DNA of 64,000 bases from Streptomyces griseus subsp. griseus (lineage in GTDB: Bacteria > Actinomycetota > Actinomycetes > Streptomycetales > Streptomycetaceae), in the NCBI RefSeq assembly GCF_000720255.1, contig NZ_JOJE01000039.1, positions 62,001-126,000 on the forward strand, in the 5' to 3' direction. Below are positions 41,434 to 49,434 of this stretch, piece after piece. The translations under genes and the position numbers were made by a program. How positions within the stretch are numbered: the first letter of the stretch is position 1; every line of letters begins with the position of its first letter. The notes under the pieces are model-generated. The model did not search any database and was not told where the DNA came from. It worked only from the letters and a program-made list of their open reading frames with translations.

Positions 41434-42222
41434 ATGACGAACGCCCTCGCCGAGCGCCCCCTGACCGTCCCCGACGACCTGCGTCCCTGGATCACCGGCA
41501 TCGAATCGGTAGCTGTCCAAGGGGAGTTGCCCGAGTCGTTCACCCATGTGCCGGACACCGCGACGCAGTTGGTCGTACGGGTCGAGGAGGACGGCCGGCG
41601 CGACGCGCTCGTCGTCGGCCCGCGCACCCGCGCCTCGTACCACACGGACGCCGACCGGCGGGTGCGGTCCTGTGTGCGACTGCGCCTGGGGCCGGGGACG
41701 GTCCGCCCGCTGCTCGGCACCCCGGCGGTCGACCTCGTGGGACAGGTCCTGCGGCTGGCCGCCTTGCCGACGGTCACGGCACGCCGACTCGCCGCGGATC
41801 TGATGGAGTTGACGGCGGAGGAGCTGCCCGCCCATCTGGCGCGCGCACTGCCCGGCCGGCTCGCCCCGGCCGTCGACCCTTCGCGCACCCGGCTGCTGCG
41901 CGCCGCCGTGGACGCCCTGTCCACCCGCCCCGGACGCTCCCCCGCCCAGGTCAAGGACGTGGCACGCGAGTTCGCGGTCAGCGAGCGGCAACTGCGCAAC
42001 CTCTTCACCGAGGGCGTCGGCCTCTCCCCCAAGCACTACGCCCGCATCGACCGCGTACGGCACGTCCTGACGCATGCGGAGACGGCCCCGTGGGCCCAAC
42101 TCGCCGCCACCACCGGCTACTACGACCAGTCGCACATGACGTCGGACTTCCGCACCCTGATGGGCGTACCGCCGCGCTCGTTCTTCACGGGGCGGCTGCC
42201 GCGGCCGCGGCCCTGTCAGTAG
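41434..42222 (+). CDS. AraC-family transcriptional regulator
   Basis: This 262-residue protein has an N-terminal ligand-binding part (residues 1-150) with an Arg-rich beta domain (VVGPRTRASYHTDADR). Two AraC helix-turn-helix motifs lie at about 170-255 (VAREFAVSERQLRNLFTEGVGLSP, then ATTGYYDQSHMTSDFRTLMGVPP). It is divergent from the NmrA-like gene and probably controls it. GTGGGAGG gives the ribosome site before the ATG at 41434. Confidence 0.88.
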   Translation: MTNALAERPLTVPDDLRPWITGIESVAVQGELPESFTHVPDTATQLVVRVEEDGRRDALVVGPRTRASYHTDADRRVRSCVRLRLGPGTVRPLLGTPAVDLVGQVLRLAALPTVTARRLAADLMELTAEELPAHLARALPGRLAPAVDPSRTRLLRAAVDALSTRPGRSPAQVKDVAREFAVSERQLRNLFTEGVGLSPKHYARIDRVRHVLTHAETAPWAQLAATTGYYDQSHMTSDFRTLMGVPPRSFFTGRLPRPRPCQ

Positions 42223-42301
42223 GTGTTCTTCAACCCGTTTCCCTGTGCTGGGTCCCGCTGACCTGCGTGGACGCGACGGCCGGCGTCGATAGGGTGTCGC
42301 C

Positions 42302-42802
42302 ATGCCGTATTCGCCGATGCCGCTCCAACTCGACACCGCACGCCTGACGTTGCGTCAGTGGACCGAGTCCGACATCGACGCCCATCGCGCGCTCGTCGCC
42401 GAACGGGGTGGTGGTATGCCGTCGATCGAGGAGAACCGGCGGATGATCGAGGATCAGCGGGCTGCGTCGGCGCTGACAGGGATCGCTCTGCTGCCTGTCA
42501 TCCGCCGCGAGGTGGGCGACTTCATCGGGTATTGCGGGCTCACTGTCGGTCGGGCTTCTGTTGACGAGCCGGAGATCGCCTATGAGCTGTTCCGGCGCGT
42601 GCACGGCCAGGGCTATGCCACCGAGGCGGCGTCCGCGGTGCTCGACGCGGCGATCGCGACTGGGCGGAAACGGCTCTGGTCGACGGTGCGTCCCTGGAAC
42701 GCGCCATCGTTTCGCGTCCTCGAAAAGCTTGGGTTCCAGCGCGACCATGTCTCTGCCGAAGACAGTGGCGAACTGGTGTGGCTGACCCGTTGCCTGCCGT
42801 AG
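42302..42802 (+). CDS. GNAT acetyltransferase (RimJ/RimL type)
   Basis: This 166-residue N-acetyltransferase has the RimJ/L N-terminus LDTARLTLRQWTESDI, the acetyl-CoA loop HGQGYATEAASAVLDAA, and the C-terminal NAPSFRVLEKLGFQ motif. Its target may be a protein N-terminus, an amino acid or an antibiotic. Codon use is less GC-biased at third positions than in the neighbours (several TTG, GCT and TCT codons), a mild hint of later acquisition. Confidence 0.85.
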   Translation: MPYSPMPLQLDTARLTLRQWTESDIDAHRALVAERGGGMPSIEENRRMIEDQRAASALTGIALLPVIRREVGDFIGYCGLTVGRASVDEPEIAYELFRRVHGQGYATEAASAVLDAAIATGRKRLWSTVRPWNAPSFRVLEKLGFQRDHVSAEDSGELVWLTRCLP

Positions 42803-43016
42803 GAGACGCGCTGCGGTCAGTTCGGAGTGGCTCCGCCAGGTCGGAGGCACCACCGGCCCCTGTCCTGGCTCGGGCGCGGCGGGCAGGATGGCCCTCGTGA
42901 TCCACTCCTTGGATGATGCCGCCTCGTTCCACGACCTGTTCGCCACACACTCTCGCCTGACCGACTTGGTCCTGGCGCCCGATGGGAGGCGCCTGATAAG
43001 ACCGGAGTGCCCGGGC

Positions 43017-44396
43017 TCAGCCCTGCGCGGCGATCCGTGCCAGTCGCTGGGCCTGCGCCCGTGTGGAGCGTGCGATCGCGTCCTCGTCGGCCGTGCGGAG
43101 CCGCCCGTTCTCCACGACCTGGCGGCCGTTGACGAACGACGCCGTGACCGGGGCCGGCGCGCCGAAGACCAGCGCCGTCACCGGGTCGGCGATGGAGGCG
43201 TGGGCGAGGGTGTCCAGCCTCCAGAGCACGAGGTCGGCGAGCTTGCCTGGCTCCAGGGAGCCGATCTCGCGTGCGCGGCCCAGGACTTGGGCACCGCCGA
43301 ACGTGCCCAGGCGCAGGGCCTGACGGGCATTCAGGGCGGCCTCGCGGTGGGCGCCCAGGCGGTTGATGAGCAGCGCGTTGCGCAGCTCGGTGTGGAGTTC
43401 GCCGGACTCGTTGGACGCCGTACCGTCGACGCCGAGACCGACGGGGATGCCGGCGGCGAGCATGTCGGGGACGCGGGCGATGCCGGCGGCGAGGCGGGCG
43501 TTGGAGGACGGGCAGTGGGCCACACCGGTCTTCGTCCGGGCGAAGGCCGCGATGTCGGAGTCGTTCATGTGGACGCAGTGCGCCATCCACACGTCCTCGC
43601 CGAGCCAGCCGGTGGACTCGAAGTAGTCGGTCGGGCCCATCCCGAACTGCTCGTGGCAGAACTTCTCCTCCTCGACCGTCTCCGAGCCGTGGGTGTGCAA
43701 CCGTACGCCGAGACGGCGGGCCAACTCGGCTCCCTGCCTGAGCAGTTCGGTGGAGACGGAGAAGGGGGAGCAGGGGGCGACGGCCACCTGGGTCATCGCG
43801 TCGAACGAGGTGTCGTGGTGCTCCTTGACGGTCTCCTCCGTTGCGGCGAGGGCGCCGTCGAGGGTCTCGACGGCGAAGTCCGGCGGCAGGCCGCCGTCCT
43901 TCTCGCCGAGGTCCATGGAGCCGCGGGCGAGGGTGAAGCGGACGCCCATGTCTCGGGCGGCGCGGATGATGGCGCCGGAGAGGTCGCCCGAGCCTCGCGG
44001 GAAGACGTAGTGGTGGTCCATGGCGGTGGTGACACCGCCCCGGGCCATCATCGCGAGCGAGCCCTCGGCGGCCGCCCGCACCATCGGTTCGTCGATGCGC
44101 GCCCACGTCGGGTACAGCGCGACGAGCCAGTCGAAGAGGTTGTGGTCGGTGGCCAGGCCCCGGGTGATCCACTGGTAGAAGTGGTGATGGGTGTTGACCA
44201 GGCCGGGGGTGACCAGGTGACCGGTGGCGTCGATACGCCGGTCGACGTTCTCCAGGCCCTCGGGGGCCCTGCCCGCGCCGAGCGACTCGACGCGGTTGCC
44301 GGCGAGGACGACGTACCCGGTCGCGTACTCGGTGTCCTCGGCGTCGACGGTGGCGATCGCGGCGTTCTCGATCACGGTGCGATGGGCTGCTGCCAT
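43017..44396 (-). CDS. 8-oxoguanine deaminase
   Basis: This 459-residue amidohydrolase is of the AtzA/TrzN type. Metal-binding motifs are visible: THHHFYQW (near residue 69), HTHGSETVEEEKF with the second His pair, and the GVDGTASNESGEL segment with the metal Asp and a downstream Asn-Glu. This subgroup deaminates 8-oxoguanine to urate. That fits its place as last gene of the uricase operon, 10 bp after uricase, so it would salvage oxidised guanine as urate for the pathway. The ATG at 44396 has a GAAGGACG site. Confidence 0.88.
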   Translation of the reverse strand: MAAAHRTVIENAAIATVDAEDTEYATGYVVLAGNRVESLGAGRAPEGLENVDRRIDATGHLVTPGLVNTHHHFYQWITRGLATDHNLFDWLVALYPTWARIDEPMVRAAAEGSLAMMARGGVTTAMDHHYVFPRGSGDLSGAIIRAARDMGVRFTLARGSMDLGEKDGGLPPDFAVETLDGALAATEETVKEHHDTSFDAMTQVAVAPCSPFSVSTELLRQGAELARRLGVRLHTHGSETVEEEKFCHEQFGMGPTDYFESTGWLGEDVWMAHCVHMNDSDIAAFARTKTGVAHCPSSNARLAAGIARVPDMLAAGIPVGLGVDGTASNESGELHTELRNALLINRLGAHREAALNARQALRLGTFGGAQVLGRAREIGSLEPGKLADLVLWRLDTLAHASIADPVTALVFGAPAPVTASFVNGRQVVENGRLRTADEDAIARSTRAQAQRLARIAAQG

Positions 44397-44406
44397 GGTT
44401 CGTCCT

Positions 44407-45309
44407 TCAGAGGTTGGTGAGGTCCGCCGGGATCTTCGCCTCGCGGCCGTCCCGCAGGACGGTGGCCTCGATCAGGCCGTACGGGCGGTCCGCGGCGAGG
44501 TACACGGCTCCGTCGGCGGTGTCGTTCTTGAGCCCGAACGGTTTCAGGTCCACCAGGAAGTGGTGTTTGTTCGGGAGGGAGAAGCGGACCTCGTCGATCT
44601 CGTCCCGGTGGTCGATGATCCGTGCGCCCATGGCGTAGAGCGTCTGCTGGAGCGAGAGGGAGTAGGTCTCCGCGAAGGCCCGCAGCAGGTGCCCCTTCAC
44701 CTCGGCGTACGACAGCTCCCAATCAGGGGCTTCCTGTCCGTCGTCGGTCCAGTTGAAGCGCCAGCGGCCGGAGACGTCGGTGGCGAGGATACGGTCGTAC
44801 GCCTCGGGCAGTGTCGTGTACTTGTCCTTGACGTAGCCCCAGAACTCCGAGTCGGTCGAGTTCATGACCGTCAGGTCCTTGAGCCCGGAGACGACCTCCC
44901 ACGCGGAGCCGTCGTAGGTTATCTGGGCGAGCCGGGTCTCCTGCCCCTTGCGGACGAAGGAGTGCGCGCCCTCGCCGGAGTGCTCGATGCGCTCCCAGGC
45001 GTACTCCTCGATACGGATCCGAGCCGTTCTGATCGGCTCCTGCGAGGTCACGAAGTGGCGGGCGAGGTGGATGCCGAACTGCTCGGCGGATTCGATGCCG
45101 TACTCCTTGGCGAACGCGTACACCGTGTTCTTGGTGGTGTCGGTCGGCAGGACGGTGGCGTTGGAGCCGGAGTAGTGGACCTCGTCCATGTCGCCGGAGA
45201 GCGACACGGAGACGTTCAGGTCCTTGATGTGGTGGGTGGCGCCGTCCCGCGTGATCTTGACGACTCGGTTCTCGGCCTTGCCGTACTGGTTCGGTCCCAG
45301 GATGGGCAT
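44407..45309 (-). CDS. uox: Urate oxidase (uricase)
   Basis: This 300-residue cofactor-free oxidase turns urate and oxygen into 5-hydroxyisourate. Two T-fold domains carry the catalytic landmarks: NQYGKAENRVVKI with the active-site Lys, ATVLPTDTTKNTVYAFAK with the Thr of the proton relay, LKDLTVMNSTDSEFWGYVKD, and NKHHFLVDLKPFGLKN near the C-terminus. Length equals the family's. It lies 4 bp after hiuH. Confidence 0.96.
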   Translation of the reverse strand: MPILGPNQYGKAENRVVKITRDGATHHIKDLNVSVSLSGDMDEVHYSGSNATVLPTDTTKNTVYAFAKEYGIESAEQFGIHLARHFVTSQEPIRTARIRIEEYAWERIEHSGEGAHSFVRKGQETRLAQITYDGSAWEVVSGLKDLTVMNSTDSEFWGYVKDKYTTLPEAYDRILATDVSGRWRFNWTDDGQEAPDWELSYAEVKGHLLRAFAETYSLSLQQTLYAMGARIIDHRDEIDEVRFSLPNKHHFLVDLKPFGLKNDTADGAVYLAADRPYGLIEATVLRDGREAKIPADLTNL

Positions 45310-45313
45310 GGAG

Positions 45314-45709
45314 CTAGCTCCCTCGGTATACGGAGTAGCCGAACGGGTTGAGCAGCAGCGGTACGTGGTAGTGCTCGCCCGGCACCACGGCGAACGTGAT
45401 CGCCACCTCCGGGAAGAACACCCCGGCACCGCTGTCCCGATTCGCGGGGGCGTCCTGCTGCGCATCGGCTTGCTTCTTCTCGAAGTACGGTTCGACGGCG
45501 AAGTCGAGCCGTACGTGGGTCGTTCCTTCCGGCGGTGCCGGAAGGTCCTTGCACCGTCCGTCCGCGTCTGTCGCGGAGCCGCCGAGCACCTGCCAGTCGG
45601 CCGCTCTGCCGCTGCGGACGGAGAGGTGGACGGCGACGCCCTCGGCTGGGCGGCCGACGCTGGTGTCCAGGATGTGCGTGGACACGGAGGCGGTGGTGCC
45701 GGTGCTCAT
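45314..45709 (-). CDS. hiuH: 5-Hydroxyisourate hydrolase (transthyretin-like)
   Basis: This 131-residue enzyme hydrolyses 5-hydroxyisourate to OHCU. It has the transthyretin-like fold with the N-terminal STHILDTSVGRPAEGV (catalytic His), VRLDFAVEPYF, and EHYHVPLLLNPFGYSVYRGS, whose YRGS C-terminus is diagnostic. It starts within the stop codon of uraD (ATGA overlap), so the first two genes of this operon are coupled. Confidence 0.96.
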   Translation of the reverse strand: MSTGTTASVSTHILDTSVGRPAEGVAVHLSVRSGRAADWQVLGGSATDADGRCKDLPAPPEGTTHVRLDFAVEPYFEKKQADAQQDAPANRDSGAGVFFPEVAITFAVVPGEHYHVPLLLNPFGYSVYRGS

Positions 45710-46224
45710 GATCGGGCGTCCTCTGCGACGAGTCGGGCCAGCCGGATGCGGTTGATCTTTCCCAGTTCGGTGCGGACGATCTCCCGCTCCCGCTCGGGCG
45801 TGTTGCCCATCCGCTCCTTGACCGCGTCGCGCATCTGCTCGCCGGTCAGGCCGGTGGCGCAGATGAGGAAGACGTGACCGAAGCGGTGCTGGTAGGCCAG
45901 GTTCAGTTCCAGCATCTCCGCCCTGAGCTCGTCGGAGGCGCCGGCCATGCCGCGCTGCTCACGGGCCGACGCCGGGTCGCCCGGTTCGGGGCGGCCGATG
46001 GGCGGGTGCCCAGCCATCGCCTCCTCAAGTTCGGCGACGGTCAGTTCGGCCATGGCGGCGTCGCTCGCGGCACCGAGGGCGTCGGCGGTGGCGTAGGGAC
46101 GGCCGGCCAGCACGCGCCGGGCCCACGCCCTGGCGGCACACGCCTCGTGGAGGGCGGCGAGGGCCGACGACTCCTCGAGTTCATTGAACCGGGCCAGGCC
46201 CATGGGCATGGAGGTCGAAGTCAC
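45706..46224 (-). CDS. uraD: OHCU decarboxylase
   Basis: This 172-residue enzyme decarboxylates OHCU to S-allantoin. The signature LARFNELEESSALAAL begins the helical fold; the active-site GHPPIG is near residue 92 and LNLAYQHRFGHVFLICATG near 132. It heads the uraD-hiuH-uox-8-oxoguanine deaminase operon. The GTG at 46224 is used; internal ATGs at 46209 and 46203 are possible. A TTCAAC-N5-GTTGAA palindrome lies about 40 bp upstream. Confidence 0.93.
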   Translation of the reverse strand: MTSTSMPMGLARFNELEESSALAALHEACAARAWARRVLAGRPYATADALGAASDAAMAELTVAELEEAMAGHPPIGRPEPGDPASAREQRGMAGASDELRAEMLELNLAYQHRFGHVFLICATGLTGEQMRDAVKERMGNTPEREREIVRTELGKINRIRLARLVAEDARS

Positions 46225-46255
46225 GGGGCCAGCTAACGCCTCCCCCCAACCTCAC

Positions 46256-46272
46256 GTCAACACTTTGTTGAA
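46256..46272 (-). promoter_or_regulatory. TTCAAC-N5-GTTGAA-type palindrome upstream of the uricase operon
   Basis: Plus-strand GTCAACACTTTGTTGAA (46256-46272) matches the palindrome next to the allantoinase promoter in 11 of the 12 arm positions. On the minus strand its end also forms TTGACG, a fair -35 for uraD. No TTCC-N7-GGAA box adjoins it here, unlike at allantoinase and malate synthase. Confidence 0.55.
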
Positions 46273-46307
46273 AATTCCGGGGTTGCGGGCCGAGGCCCCT
46301 CCGCCGC

Positions 46308-46673
46308 TCAGCCCTTCTCCCGGTTGAGGTAGTTGTAGACCGTGAAGCGGCTCACCCCGAGCGCGCTCGCCACGGTCTCCACACCGTGCCGTACGGAGAA
46401 GGCGCCGCGCGCCTCGAGCATCCGTACGACCTCCTGCTTGGCCTTGCGGTCCAGGTCGGCCAGGGGCCGGCCCTTTTTGCGCTCCATGGCGGCCAGGATG
46501 TGGTCGAGGGAGTCGGCGAGCTGGGGCAGCCGCACGGCGACGACATCGGCGCCCTCCCAGGAGAGCACGACGTCGTCGGGTCCGGCCTCGTCGGGCGGGA
46601 GCATCTCGCCGCCCATGGCGTCGACCAGCGGCTTCACAGCCGTGATGAACGGCTCGTCCCCGATGCCGGTCAC
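46308..46673 (-). CDS. YheO/DauR-type helix-turn-helix regulator
   Basis: This 121-residue protein has an N-terminal small ligand-binding region (residues 1-70, including VDAMGGEMLPPDE). A C-terminal HTH of the YheO/DauR type follows: GRPLADLDRKAKQEVVRMLEARGAFS, then VASALGVSRFTVYNYLNRE. It lies 83 bp upstream of uraD on the same strand and is a good candidate regulator of the uricase operon. The GTG at 46673 overlaps the stop of the preceding gene as GTGA. Confidence 0.8.
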   Translation of the reverse strand: MTGIGDEPFITAVKPLVDAMGGEMLPPDEAGPDDVVLSWEGADVVAVRLPQLADSLDHILAAMERKKGRPLADLDRKAKQEVVRMLEARGAFSVRHGVETVASALGVSRFTVYNYLNREKG

Positions 46674-46918
46674 TCGCCCTCCCCGACGACGTTGACCTGG
46701 AGCGAGATCCGGGTGGCGCCGGCTTCGAGGGTCTTGCGCAGCAGGGCGTCCACGGTGGTGAGGACCGCGTCGGCGCGCCCTTCCGCGGTGTTGCCGAACG
46801 GGCCGACGTCCACGGCGTCCAGATCTGCCGCCTCGACGACCTCGCGCGCCACCAGCGCGTGCGCGGGCGCCTCGTCGAGATCGAACGGCTCGGTCGTGAA
46901 CTCCACTCTCAATCGCAC
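46670..46918 (-). CDS. Thiamine-binding-family (DUF77/MTH1187-like) small protein
   Basis: This 82-residue protein has the ferredoxin-like MTH1187/YqgV pattern: MRLRVEFTTEPFD at the start and RISLQVNVVGEGE at the end, with two amphipathic helices between. Relatives bind thiamine or similar small molecules. It is co-translated with the HTH regulator through a GTGA overlap, so it may deliver or sense the ligand that controls the regulator. Confidence 0.7.
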   Translation of the reverse strand: MRLRVEFTTEPFDLDEAPAHALVAREVVEAADLDAVDVGPFGNTAEGRADAVLTTVDALLRKTLEAGATRISLQVNVVGEGE

Positions 46919-46989
46919 GCGCCCAACCTAACGCGCGGTACGGCTTTCCGCCGACCGCTCTTGACAAGCCCTGACCAGCGACGACAAGT

Positions 46990-47025
46990 TTCCAATAAAA
47001 AGGACTTAATTTCCGTAATGCGGAA
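46990..47025 (-). promoter_or_regulatory. AllR-type box pair (one strong, one weak), 21 bp apart
   Basis: TTCCGTAATGCGGAA (47011-47025) is a near-perfect TTCC-N7-GGAA box with extended arms (TTCCG/CGGAA). Exactly 21 bp away, TTCCAATAAAAAGGA (46990-47004) is a weaker copy. They sit about 75-105 bp upstream of the thiamine-binding/HTH operon and would place it under AllR control. Confidence 0.45.
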
Positions 47026-47137
47026 TAATCCAAGGCGGAAGTGAGCGTCGGCTCTGGGATTCGCGGAGCAGCAGCCCGTCGCACCGCCACGGCCCTTCCG
47101 GCGTGCGGATCAGGGCCCGGCGCAGCAGCCTGAAGCC

Positions 47138-47374
47138 ATGGGAAACCCGACGCAGTACCCGCACATCGTGGTGCACGCCCCGGCCCTGGACGGCTCCCGC
47201 CGAGTCACCTTGGGCGACGAGCCCCTCGGTATCGCCACCCACCTGGACGATGTCGTCGAAATCCTCCGACTGGCCGACCTGGACCGGATCGAGGTCGAGG
47301 AGAGCGACCTGATCGAGTGGCAGGGCGGAGGCCCCGACGACTGGCCGGGGTTGTCGGAACCCCATGAGCGGTGA
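47138..47374 (+). CDS. Small conserved hypothetical protein
   Basis: This 78-residue acidic protein begins GNPTQYPHIVVHAPALDGSR and ends GGGPDDWPGLSEPHER, with a central helix (DDVVEILRLADLDRI). It has no known domain. The reading frame is well-behaved and preceded by GAAGCC, a weak ribosome site. Confidence 0.55.
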   Translation: MGNPTQYPHIVVHAPALDGSRRVTLGDEPLGIATHLDDVVEILRLADLDRIEVEESDLIEWQGGGPDDWPGLSEPHER

Positions 47375-47532
47375 ACACGCGTACGGCACCGGTCGTAGAC
47401 CGACTACGGAATCCTCAAATCAAGCTCTGAAACGGCGCCGAAAGGCTTCAACCACTCCCCTGTGCGGGCACATTGTCGTCACACGGGGCCCGCCGGCACG
47501 GGGGCGGCGGGTCCCGGTACGGGGGTGATGTG

Positions 47533-48159
47533 ATGGACGGCGCGGAGACGGCGCGGCTGGAGCCGCACGAGATCGCGCTCCTGCGGGGCGGTCCCCGCGC
47601 CGCCGTCACGGTCGCCGTGGTGGGTCTGCAGCTGCGGGGCGAGGTGGAGCCCGGCCCGCCGGGGACGGCACGTACGACTCCCCTCGTCGCGGACGCGGCC
47701 CCGGGGCACTCCCGGCCTCCCCTCCCGCCGCTGGAGAGCGCGGTGCGCGCCTGCCTCGAAGAGCCCCGCGAACCGCGGAAGTTGGCGCGGCGGTCCGACA
47801 TCCGCCTGGCGGTGGCCCTGATGCGCGTCCCTCTGGCGGACGCCGGTCTGCTGCGCTACCCGCTGCTCGGCCCGACCTTCGCGGCCCGCCGTCATCTGCG
47901 CGACCTTCAGCGGCAGCACCCCCTGCCCACGGGCAGGCACGGTCTGACGGACCACGACAAGCTGCTCGCGGTCGCCCTGCACGGCGAGGCGGCCCTGCGG
48001 GCGCTCTTCCCGCGCTTCGCCCTGCGGGCGGGACTCCTCGCCCGCGCCGAGGTGGCGGACAAGGGGTTCCACGGGCGTCCCCGGGGCGGCGGAACGGGCG
48101 GCGCGGGCCTCCCCTCGTCGTACTACTCCTGCGGCGGCGGGGGCGGCGGCACGGACTGA
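47533..48159 (+). CDS. TIGR04222-like protein with Gly-rich Cys tail
   Basis: This 208-residue protein begins DGAETARLEPHEIALLRGGPRAAV, the start of the TIGR04222 family, and ends with a short Gly-rich tail containing one Cys (YYSCGGGGGGGTD). Family members usually have two transmembrane helices and a longer Gly/Cys tail; here the helices are not evident. The function is unknown. Confidence 0.65.
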   Translation: MDGAETARLEPHEIALLRGGPRAAVTVAVVGLQLRGEVEPGPPGTARTTPLVADAAPGHSRPPLPPLESAVRACLEEPREPRKLARRSDIRLAVALMRVPLADAGLLRYPLLGPTFAARRHLRDLQRQHPLPTGRHGLTDHDKLLAVALHGEAALRALFPRFALRAGLLARAEVADKGFHGRPRGGGTGGAGLPSSYYSCGGGGGGTD

Positions 48160-48202
48160 GCACGGGAGAAGGCCGTACACCACCCTTCTCCCGCGTGGCG
48201 TC

Positions 48203-48485
48203 TCAGACCTTCAGCGCCTTGATCGAGGTCGGCGCATGGTCCGGCTCGGTCGCCCGTTCCTCGAACTCGACCACGTTGCCGATGTCGTTGGTCGTCGACC
48301 TCGCGATGTCGGTGACGTGCTCCAGGATCACCTCTACGACGACCGGGACCCGGTACCCGGCGGCGAGCTTCTTGGCCTGCTCGAAGGCCGCGCCGAGTTC
48401 GTCCGGGCCGGTCACTCGGATCGCCTTGCAGTCGAGCCCTCGGCGGCCTTGACATGGTCCAGGCCGTTACGCCGAGTTCGGGCGC
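48203..48485 (-). pseudogene. gcl: 3' remnant of glyoxylate carboligase (gcl)
   Basis: On the minus strand, [18 protein letters not shown] leads through a segment with [18 protein letters not shown] to [13 protein letters not shown] and a C-terminal [10 protein letters not shown], which closely matches the last 80 residues of Gcl. Upstream, [10 protein letters not shown] lies in a second frame (one base lost near 48440) and APELG in a third (48471-48485). The first 490 or so residues are missing. The two AllR-type boxes that would have stood before gcl lie only about 45 bp upstream, so most of the gene was deleted. Tartronate semialdehyde cannot be made from this copy. Confidence 0.75.
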
Positions 48486-48527
48486 GCCGACGCCGCCCCG
48501 CGGCGAGCATTCCGACGCCCTACCGAT

Positions 48528-48563
48528 TTCCGTATAGCAGAATTTGACTTCTACTATCTGGAA
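48528..48563 (-). promoter_or_regulatory. Tandem AllR-type boxes in front of the gcl remnant
   Basis: TTCCGTATAGCAGAA (48528-48542) and TTCTACTATCTGGAA (48549-48563) each keep one perfect arm of the TTCC-N7-GGAA box and one arm with a single change. They start 21 bp apart, the same pitch as upstream of allR. Confidence 0.5.
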
Positions 48564-48677
48564 GAAATGTAAGAGGGTGCCCGGAGAGCGTCAAGAGTCG
48601 GCCGAAGGAGGCGGGAAGGTCGGCCGAAGGAGGCCGAGAGACGGACAGGCAGGGGGTTCGTGGGCGACGATGGGGCC

Positions 48678-49385
48678 ATGTCCGAGAGCGTGTCCGTGCG
48701 CTGTCCGGCCTGCCGGCGCGAGCATCTCTACGCCGCTCCGTCGTACCCGTGCGTGTGCGGCGCACCCGTCCGGCCGCCGCTCGACACCGCCGGGACCGCG
48801 ACCGCGGTCACCCACCAGGTGTGGGACGAGCAGTGGGTCAGCCTGCGCTGCGCTTCCTGCGGCCGCCGGGACGAATGGCCCCGGCCGGAACTGGGCTGCC
48901 CGTGCGGGACGGTGCTGAGGGTGCCGGTCATGTCCTCCGCCACCACGACCGACGCCCGGCCCCCGACCACAACGGAACCGGCACGTGCTCGCCGGGTCCT
49001 CCAGCCGGTCACGATCCGTACCCCGCGCGACGCCGCCACCGCCGCCGCGCTGTACCTGCGCAGCCTCGGTTACCAGGACATACGCCGGGCCGACCAGCGC
49101 CCGCCGTCGGGCATCGGGCTCGCCGCCCGCGGGCTGCTCGCCCAGGTCGACCCGGCCATCCGTCCCGCGTCCCTGCGCGATGTGGAGTGCCTGTGGCTCA
49201 CGGCCATGACGGAGTCCGCGGCCTGCGTCCACTTCTCCCTCGCCGGCTACACCGACGAGGCCCGCGCCCGCGCCGAGGGCCTGGACATCCCCCTGTTCGT
49301 CCTCGAACTCAACGGCATCCCCAAGCCGTTGAACGCCCCGGCGGTACGGCTGGACGCGTCGGGAGCGCAGGACAGAAACCGGTGA
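48678..49385 (+). CDS. Zinc-ribbon conserved hypothetical protein
   Basis: This 235-residue protein has two Cys clusters near its N-terminus: CPACRREH with CVCGAP, and CASCGRRD with CPCGTVL, likely two zinc ribbons. A larger C-terminal domain (YLRSLGYQDIRRADQRPPSG, then FSLAGYTDEARARAEGL) is of unknown fold. No function is known. The ATG at 48678 begins the first zinc ribbon. It lies on the opposite strand from the gcl remnant. Confidence 0.65.
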   Translation: MSESVSVRCPACRREHLYAAPSYPCVCGAPVRPPLDTAGTATAVTHQVWDEQWVSLRCASCGRRDEWPRPELGCPCGTVLRVPVMSSATTTDARPPTTTEPARARRVLQPVTIRTPRDAATAAALYLRSLGYQDIRRADQRPPSGIGLAARGLLAQVDPAIRPASLRDVECLWLTAMTESAACVHFSLAGYTDEARARAEGLDIPLFVLELNGIPKPLNAPAVRLDASGAQDRNR

Positions 49386-49434
49386 TCAGGATTCACGGAC
49401 GACGTGCGCGCCCGCTTCGTTCGATACTCGCCGT

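Noticed and set aside
42888..43016. Possible small gene or IS remnant between the GNAT gene and 8-oxoguanine deaminase
   Set aside because: An open frame starts with ATG but has no ribosome site and no recognisable match; it continues only as antisense of the deaminase.
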